Shown here piece by piece: positions 57,661 to 64,000 of a DNA stretch of 64,000 bases; within the stretch, counting starts at the first letter, position 1, and the number at the start of each line of letters is the position of its first letter. The DNA is from Phaeosaccion multiseriatum (taxonomy: Eukaryota; Ochrophyta, other classes), in the NCBI GenBank assembly GCA_965112735.1, contig OZ218961.1, positions 2,604,001 through 2,668,000 on the forward strand, given 5' to 3'. The position numbers and the translations under genes were made by a program. The notes under the pieces were generated by a model. The model searched no databases, was not told where the DNA came from, and worked only from the letters and a program-made list of their open reading frames with translations.

Positions 57661-57979
57661 ACTGGACCTCTCTCTCTCCCGCACCCCCTCTCTCCTCTCC
57701 TTTTCTGTGCGTTCTCCACACCCACCAAGTCAGCAAGAAGGTTTAGAAAATGTCGTTTTTAGAGCAGAGCGAGTTTGCGAGTGGATGTTCTCGATAAGGA
57801 CGCGACTGAAAATAGACTTCACTGATTGCTGCCTCGAGCGGTGCGATGCTTTTTTGAGGGAGAGAGTTTCACGATTATGAAGAGAACGTCCTCCAACCCA
57901 ACCCAATCCAACCCAACCAACAAGCAATAGCACAATGGGTTGCAGTGCTTGTCGTTCACGCACTCGCAGTTCGTCGGCT

Positions 57980-58013
<34 letters not shown>

Positions 58014-58459
58014 TGTGTGTTTCGCTCGTCTGTGCTACGGATTCCCCTCCGCCGTGCCCACCGCTCAAGTGCAGCTGCAGGACTGCGACAGCAGCCTGGA
58101 CGAGCGATACCGCATGCCGCATGCATTGCCAATGCCGCCCCACGGTTACAAAAATTGACCCCCTTCTTCCATCCCGTCCCCACCACCCCCGCGATGCTGT
58201 ACACATACACACACACGCACACACAAACGTACGCATACGCACGCACCCGCTTCGCGGTTGAGCGAGCAATGCCATCGCCTCGGCCGTGATGCCGCCCGCC
58301 CAGTGTCCGTGAGACAGATGCATGGGCATGGGCCTCCTTTCCCCCCCCCTGTCTATTTTTCTTGGCAACCGCACTGTTCAGTTGGTCGGAAGAGCGAGAA
58401 ACTTCTCTCCCTCCCCTCCACTTCCCTCCCCTTACTGACACTTAGACACTTGTCCCTTC
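57661..58459. other. Intergenic region, about 0.8 kb
   Basis: It runs from the end of the array to the MANF stop. It contains TCCAACCCAA repeats (57890-57920), a GT run (57979-58020) and a CA/CGTA run (58200-58250). No gene seen. Confidence 0.5.
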
Positions 58460-59704
58460 TCATAGCTCCAGGTGCTCAGTGCTCTCACATCGCTTCACAA
58501 AGTCCGTCTTCTCCAAGCATCCATTGCAGTCCACGCCTCTCTCGCCCAGGATGGCCTTGAGCTGAGGGAGGTGCGTGTGACATGAGTGAAGACAGACCAG
58601 CGAACAGGGCAGGGAGGGGAAGAGATTGTTTGAAATTTGCGGAGTAAGACGCAACGATCCCGAGGGCAGAAACCCCCCCTTCTTTCCTCGGAGCTCACTC
58701 ACTCAACTCAAACATACACATACACACACCTGCTTAACCCTCAGCTTGTTGTAGTCTACGTTGCCCTTCTCGATCTTCATGGGGTATTTCACCTCGCAAA
58801 TCTCAGAGTTGGTCTTCTTCAGTCGCTGACACACCTGAAGAGGAGAGGCAGAACGGTTCAAGGAAAGAAGCAAGGGGATTGGTGAGGCCAAGGAAATCAA
58901 AGTACCCCTGTACTAGCCCTAGGACAACGAGTGAACAATCATCCACCCACACACAGCACTCATTTCAACAAAAAGGAAGAGGAGCATACGCCTAGATAAA
59001 AGACAGTCTAAGGAACCTTGTGTACTGATATACCAACCCCACCTTGTTCTTGGGAATACCCGTGCTGAAGGGTTGGCTGATTGCCTTCTTGATGGGGAGA
59101 AAGTAGTAGCACATCTTGTCATCTTTTGCGCTGAGCCGCCCTTCGCAGAACTTGTCGATGGCCGCCTCAATGGCCGACTGCTTCTTCCTGTCCTTTTTGT
59201 CCAGAGCCGCATCTACCTTCTCTAGCACACTGATGCAAACTGAGGCCCAACCAAAGGGAGGAGGGAGGCAAGCCGGTGAGGAACCAACGGGATTAGAGGG
59301 AGTACATCTCATCTACCGAAGAGCCATGGGACTCTAACTGCTGCTCGCTACAAGTGGCACAGCTTTTGGAGAACCAAGAGGATCGGGGGGGCTAAGGACA
59401 AGGCCCCAGCTCGGAGTCGGTAGCAGCACGTGAAAGCCCACTTCGATCATCATCACGAGTGAAGCGACCACTTCCCTTCCTATCCCTCGCCCAGCTCCTG
59501 GGAAAGGCTAGCTCCCTCCAGAGTATACTGGAGTGAACCCTCTTCCCCTTCACCAGAAACACTCTGCGGTACAGCAATAGGGGACTAAGCCCAGCCCAGC
59601 TCCTCACCTTCGCATTCCTTCGGATCCGCGGTCGCGGTCTTGCCGCTAACCACAGCACACAGCAGAGTGGCCAGCACCAGCCGTGCAACAAGACGGAGGT
59701 ACAT
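58460..59704 (-). CDS. MANF/ARMET-family ER protein
   Basis: Exons 59704-59608, 59239-59043, 58834-58730 and 58561-58460 give 166 residues. A signal peptide (LVLATLLCAVVSG) is followed by a saposin-like domain with MANF-type Cys spacing: ECEVCISVLEKV, KFCEG…KMCYYF, then VCQRLKKTNSEICEVKY. A SAP-like C-terminal domain follows (VDYNKLRVKQLKAILGERG) with the redox-type CxxC motif CNGC. The last residues are EHLEL, a KDEL-like ER retrieval signal (human MANF ends RTDL). In animals MANF and CDNF are unfolded-protein-response factors that bind the chaperone BiP. Length, domain order and the CxxC are all conserved here, so ER proteostasis is the likely role. Confidence 0.9.
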
Positions 59705-61193
59705 CTTCCCTCCCAACGAGGCGCTGGTTCCTCTTCTTCGGCCCCTGAGTCTCGTGTCACAAGTCCTTAGCCTAGGTCCTCCCCCTTCTCCGTAGACAGG
59801 GTTCCGCAAGCTCTCGTAGGCTGTGCTCCTTGTCTTTTTGCTACGCGGCAGAGAGGTTTTATGTTTTATGGAAGGTATGGAAGGAAGGCGCCCTTTGCCA
59901 GGTGGAGGTTCCCCAGGGGGGCATCAGGGGGATTATGGGCCAAACGGGCTGGCCGTGGAAACGTGATTTACTGAGGTGCCTGACGACCTGCTTCTGACGG
60001 CGCGAGCCGGCCTGTCTATTTCTAGCGGCACCAGCCGGCCTGTTTCATGTTTCTACAACTGTAGTGGGTGCCAGCCGGCCAATCTCAAATTTTGGCCCCT
60101 TGAGTGCACTGACTGCCCAGGGGGGGGAGGGCTTGTTTGTTAGCCTCCGGGCTAGGGGCAGTGACGACCCTTCCCGGAACCTACTACTCACTCCAAGATA
60201 GATGAGATGTGCGTACGGACTGATCAAGTGGAGTGTGTGTATTAACCACTCACTCGATGATGTCCTGTCCCTGCGCTTAGCTACCCCGATGTCCTTTTTT
60301 CCCTTCTCCTCATTCTCCTTTCCCTCCTACACTGCCTTGTCACTTCCCTTTGCCCCCTACACGGCCTCATCCCTTTGCCCCCCGACACGGCTTCGTCACT
60401 GAACGATCACAGAACCGCCCCTCCCACCGTCCCAAATTTGACAGAAATTGACCTCCTCAAGATCCAATGTCGATGTCCTGCCCATACACGTAGTGTTGAT
60501 ACCGAAGTTAAGCCAAAGCGTTCATTTCCTTCATTCAACTATTCTCTTGTTCTTGTACGGGAGTCCTCGCCCTGGGGCCATGTGAGTCTGCGCTTACTGA
60601 CTTACTACACACTCTCAGCCATGCCTCTGCAGGAAGGCCCTGTGATCGTTTTCTTTGCGCTGCGCCTCAAATATGTCCACGGTGAGGTCTTTCAGACTGC
60701 ACGCTCTGAGGAAACTGCCTTCACCCTCCAGCTTGTCTCCCGACACTCCAGCGACGACCATCAACCCGGAAACCGGAAACCCAGGACTTCGTAGCCTGGC
60801 CCCTCGGCGACTCCAATCACCCCAGCAGCATCGCCTTCATTTCTGCGCGCTTTGCCAGACGCTGAATAATCAAAGCCGTGACGGGCCCGCAAGGATTCGC
60901 GTCACTGTGCTGCTGCGGCACAGCCACACAAGTTGGAAGTTGAGGCGGGGGGCGGGCACTACTGAACACGTTGTAATCCGCCGCTTCAACACTCACAGAA
61001 TTGCTCCTTCACCCCCTCACGACTTCTAAAGCTGCAGTGTGGAAACGACACCTTTGGGAAAGATGGCCCCTGATCCTCCTCTCCCTCGTCGCCATCCCTG
61101 TCTTCTATTCTTTTCAACTCCAATCGAGCCTCTTTCCGAGTCGATCCGAGCCCCCCCCCCCTCCCCCAGTAGCATTGGGCTCTGTTCCTTCTG
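59705..61193. other. Intergenic region, about 1.5 kb, no firm gene
   Basis: CCAGCCGGCC-type motifs recur at 59940-60085. On the plus strand about 61030-61190 an open stretch contains a hydrophobic segment (RWPLILLSLVAIPVFYSF) and could be the start of a type II membrane protein, but no ATG or splice structure supports it and it runs into the CCCT repeat. Confidence 0.4.
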
Positions 61194-61872
61194 CCTCCCT
61201 CCCTCCCTCCCTCCCTCTCTCCCTCTCTCCCTCCCTCCCTCCCTCCCTCCCTCCCTCCCTCCCTCCCTCCCTCCCTCCCTCCCTCCCTCCCTCCCTCCCT
61301 CCCTCCCTCCCTCCCTCCCTCCCTCCCTCCCTCCCTCCCTCCCTCCCTCCCTCCCTCCCTCCCTCCCTCCCTCCCTCCCTCCCTCCCTCCCTCCCTCCCT
61401 CCCTCCCTCCCTCCCTCCCTCCCTCCCTCCCTCCCTCCCTCCCTCCCTCCCTCCCTCCCTCCCTCCCTCCCTCCCTCCCTCCCTCCCTCCCTCCCTCCCT
61501 CCCTCCCTCCCTCCCTCCCTCCCTCCCTCCCTCCCTCCCTCCCTCCCTCCCTCCCTCCCTCCCTCCCTCCCTCCCTCCCTCCCTCCCTCCCTCCCTCCCT
61601 CCCTCCCTCCCTCCCTCCCTCCCTCCCTCCCTCCCTCCCTCCCTCCCTCCCTCCCTCCCTCCCTCCCTCCCTCCCTCCCTCCCTCCCTCCCTCCCTCCCT
61701 CCCTCCCTCCCTCCCTCCCTCCCTCCCTCCCTCCCTCCCTCCCTCCCTCCCTCCCTCCCTCCCTCCCTCCCTCCCTCCCTCCCTCCCTCCCTCCCTCCCT
61801 CCCTCCCTCCCTCCCTCCCTCCCTCCCTCCCTCCCTCCCTCCCTCCCTCCCTCCCTCCCTCCCTCCCTCCCT
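61194..61872. repeat. Giant (CCCT)n microsatellite, about 680 bp
   Basis: After two CTCT interruptions the repeat is perfect from about 61227 to 61872, roughly 160 uninterrupted units. It is pure pyrimidine on the plus strand and GGGA on the minus. Confidence 0.97.
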
Positions 61873-62720
61873 TCGACCCTGGACAAGATTACGGTGTGTG
61901 CCGGCCGTAATCAGTAATCAGCCCCCGGCTGGCGCATAATCAGTACTCAGGCCGGCTGGCGCCGGTCATAATCAGATATGAGGCCGGCTGCGCCGGCCGT
62001 AATTACTAATCAGATAGCGAGGCCTAGGCCTAGAACCGCCGGCCTAGGGAGAAAAAATGGCCGGCCTAGAGCGGCCAACGGCCGCCGGCCTAGGCCTAGA
62101 GCGGGCGTAGGCCGCTCGGCCTAGGGCCTAGAGCATAGGCTTCTAGGCCAGTCTGGAGCCGATGATGTGTTGTGGCGTTGTGGCACAGTGTCGTCGCCGT
62201 CGGACCTCTCCTTTGAACCGTTTCAAAATTGTTCCTCCACGAGCATACTGCACCGCCCTTTTCATTGTTCCATACAAGCGTTCAGAGGATGCAGAAAATG
62301 ATCATGCTTTGGCCTGCGCCGCTTATTGCCTGCGCCACTTGCCTACTCACAAGCTAGGGTTGCCACGAAAAAGATCGTCTTTCCAGCAAGCAGCAAGGCC
62401 AATTGCTTGTGCGGCACCGTGGCACGGGCTCGCCCACAGGCAGCCAGCTCCCTCCGGGCGGGACTCCAGAAAGCACCACAACCCAGCCGCAGCCAGTCAA
62501 GCGTGAAGTTCAGAGAGTAGAGCAGCCAGCGGAGAAGCAGCCACAAGGGAGGGGGCTACTGATGACATTTAAACGTTGGCCTTAACCCTCCCCTCCTCCG
62601 ATCCCAGCCAAGCCCGAGACGCAAGAGTCGCGGGAGTGGACAGGGCCAGGTGCCAGTGAGTGGTGCCTGGCTGCCAAGAGAGTCTAGTGCTTACTTTGAC
62701 TGACAGGAGCAAGCAAAAAT
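61873..62720. other. Intergenic region with GC-rich palindromic repeats
   Basis: At 61890-62010 the unit GCCGGC…CGTAATCAG recurs four times. At 62020-62150 GGCCTAGGCCTAGA and CCGGCCTAG recur. From 62160 to 62720 I see no feature other than the 5' flank of the LRR gene. Confidence 0.6.
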
Positions 62721-64000
62721 ATGTCCGGCGTGCGGAAGGGCGAGCGGGAAGCACTCGTGGCTTTCTTTCTCGCCACGAACGGCGCCACGGCTGGACCAGG
62801 CTGGCATGAGGAAGGATGGAACAGCACCACACCCGTGAGCGACTGGCACGGTGTGACTGTGGATAGCGAGACCATTACGAGGCTCGAGCTGGAAGCTGTA
62901 GAGCTTATGAGAGGTGAGGCAGGAAGGTGCAAGAAGAAGCGACCTGCCCCCCCACTTGTGGCTGAGCGCAGCACGAAGCCATTGATGTGGTAGTAGCGAT
63001 CATAGGTGCATTGTTTCGGTACCTGACTCCGCCTCCCTTCCATTGCCCTCTGCGGGAGCAGGCCCCATCCCGCCGCAGCTGGGAGACCTCAAGAGCTTGC
63101 AAGTGCTGCAGCTGGAGAGCAACAAGCTCAGCGGTGAGTGGGGAGGAGTCTCACTCATGTCCCTTCGCTTCAAGATGCCGGCATGTGTGAACTGAACAAC
63201 CTTCTTGTTTCTGTACCCTCTGCAGGCCCCATCCCGCCGCAGCTGGGAGACCTCAAGAGCTTGCAAAAGCTGGGCCTGAACAAAAACCAGCTCAGCGGTG
63301 AGTGGGGAGGAGTCTCACTCATGTCCCTTCGCTTCAAGATGCTGGCATGTGTGAAGTGAACAACCTTCTTGCTTCTGTACCCTCTGCAGGCCCCATCCCG
63401 CCGCAGCTGGGAGACCTCAAGAGCTTGGAAGTGCTGTACCTGCACAACAACCAGCTCAGCGGTGAGTGGGGAGGAGTCTCACTCATATCCCTTCGCTTCA
63501 AGATGCTGGCATGTGTGAACTGAACAACCTTCTTGCTTCTGTACCCTCTGCAGGCCCCATCCCGCCGCAGCTGGGAGACCTCAAGAGCTTGCAAGAGCTG
63601 AACCTGGGCTGGAACAAGCTCAGCGGTGAGTGGGGAGGAGTCTCACTCATATCCCTTCGCTTCAAGATGCTGGCATGTGTGAACTGAAGAACCTTCTTGC
63701 TTCTGTACCCTCTGCAGGCCCCATCCCGCCGCAGCTGGGAGACCTCAAGAGCTTGCAACTGTTGTGGCTGTTCAAAAACCAGCTCAGCGGTGAGTGCGGA
63801 GGAGTCTCACTCATGTCCCTTCGCTTCAAGACGCTGGCATGTGTGAAGTGAAGAACCTTCTTGCTTCTGTACCCTTTGCAGGCCCCATCCCGCCGCAGCT
63901 GGGAGACCTCAAGAGCTTGCAACAGCTGTACCTGGGTACAAACCAGCTCAGCGGTGAGTGGGGAGGAGTCTCACTCATATCCCTTCGCTTCAAGATGCTG
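62721..64000 (+). CDS. Leucine-rich-repeat protein, one LRR per exon (runs off the right edge)
   Basis: Exon 1 (62721-62913) starts at ATG and encodes a cap (REALVAFFLATNG, SDWHGVTVD, TRLELEAVELM) typical of plant-type LRR N-termini. Then come exons of exactly 72 nt, 63062-63133, 63226-63297, 63390-63461, 63554-63625, 63718-63789 and 63882-63953, all in phase 1-1, each encoding one 24-residue LRR: GPIPPQLGDLKSLQ, then xLxLxxNxLSG. From the first repeat exon the period is 164 bp (72-nt exon plus 92-nt intron). No signal peptide is visible, so the protein may be cytosolic, as in the brown-algal LRR-ROCO or LRR-NB families; the effector domain lies outside the window. LRR surfaces bind ligands, often of microbial origin. 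Confidence 0.9.

Noticed and set aside
56143-57880. A repeat protein encoded by the tandem array
   Set aside because: Units are mostly 170 bp, not a multiple of three, so no single frame carries a constant peptide; all three plus-strand frames are equally open.
60375-61029. Plus-strand open frames of 124-139 codons
   Set aside because: No family resemblance, no start context or splice structure, and codon content similar to surrounding non-coding DNA.
61039-61917. Long Leu-Pro-Pro-Ser open frames and the opposite-strand Gly-Arg-Glu frame
   Set aside because: They are artefacts of the CCCT repeat: every frame of a tetranucleotide repeat without stop codons stays open.

Overview
This is a gene-rich nuclear window from a eukaryote with spliced genes (GT-AG introns, acceptors usually behind long pyrimidine tracts). 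Three proteins carry an N-terminal signal peptide cut before a Phe (SSA|F-type junctions at the starts of the genes at 1630 and 56053, and a G|F junction at 37992). This is the ASAFAP-type plastid address of algae with red-derived secondary plastids. Together with a PsbQ'-like lumen protein and a plant-type LRR gene with one repeat per exon, this points to a photosynthetic stramenopile (ochrophyte). A B9D2 gene implies that the lineage builds flagella at some stage. I cannot name the species.

Layout, left to right: a multi-pass membrane protein (263-1378, -); a plastid-targeted NAD(P)-binding SDR/NmrA-like protein (1630-6077, +); a 1216-residue PPR protein (7171-10821, -); an ankyrin-repeat protein (11269-13481, +); an unrecognised gene (13911-14941, -); the GPN1 GTPase (14958-18239, +); an SPT3-like SAGA subunit with large low-complexity extensions (18420-25141, -); ribosomal protein P2 (25466-26086, +); a Josephin deubiquitinase (27300-28442, -); an MRS2/CorA-type mitochondrial Mg2+ channel fused to an EF hand (28800-34822, +); a twin-Arg thylakoid-lumen protein of unknown family (35742-37992, -); a secreted Cys-rich/mucin-like protein (38486-41621, -); DDB1 (42880-51840, -); B9D2 (52473-53299, +); a PsbQ'-like protein (54529-56053, -); a tandem-repeat array (56234-57660); a MANF/ARMET homologue (58460-59704, -); a giant CCCT microsatellite (61194-61872); and the start of an LRR gene (62721 to the right edge, +).

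The genes are mostly housekeeping functions (transcription, GTPase/Pol II assembly, translation, ubiquitin, Mg2+ transport, photosynthesis, cilia, ER proteostasis) and do not form one pathway. Their arrangement is notable: six of the start regions are head-to-head pairs with 16 to about 630 bp between them. Introns are built largely of microsatellites, many of which begin at the splice donor. Proteins are inflated by Gly, Ser, Gln, Ala and acidic runs encoded by trinucleotide repeats. DDB1, for example, is about 1439 residues against about 1140 in human.

The most interesting signals are (1) the LRR gene, whose six visible 72-nt exons and 92-nt introns are near-identical except at the five exposed LRR codons, and (2) a 15-bp sequence, CAGTTGGTGATACAG, that recurs at nine near-exact sites in five unrelated genes, in different reading frames, on both strands, and once across a splice donor.

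Exon coordinates were worked out by eye from frame, splice sites and family similarity. No alignment or database search was run.
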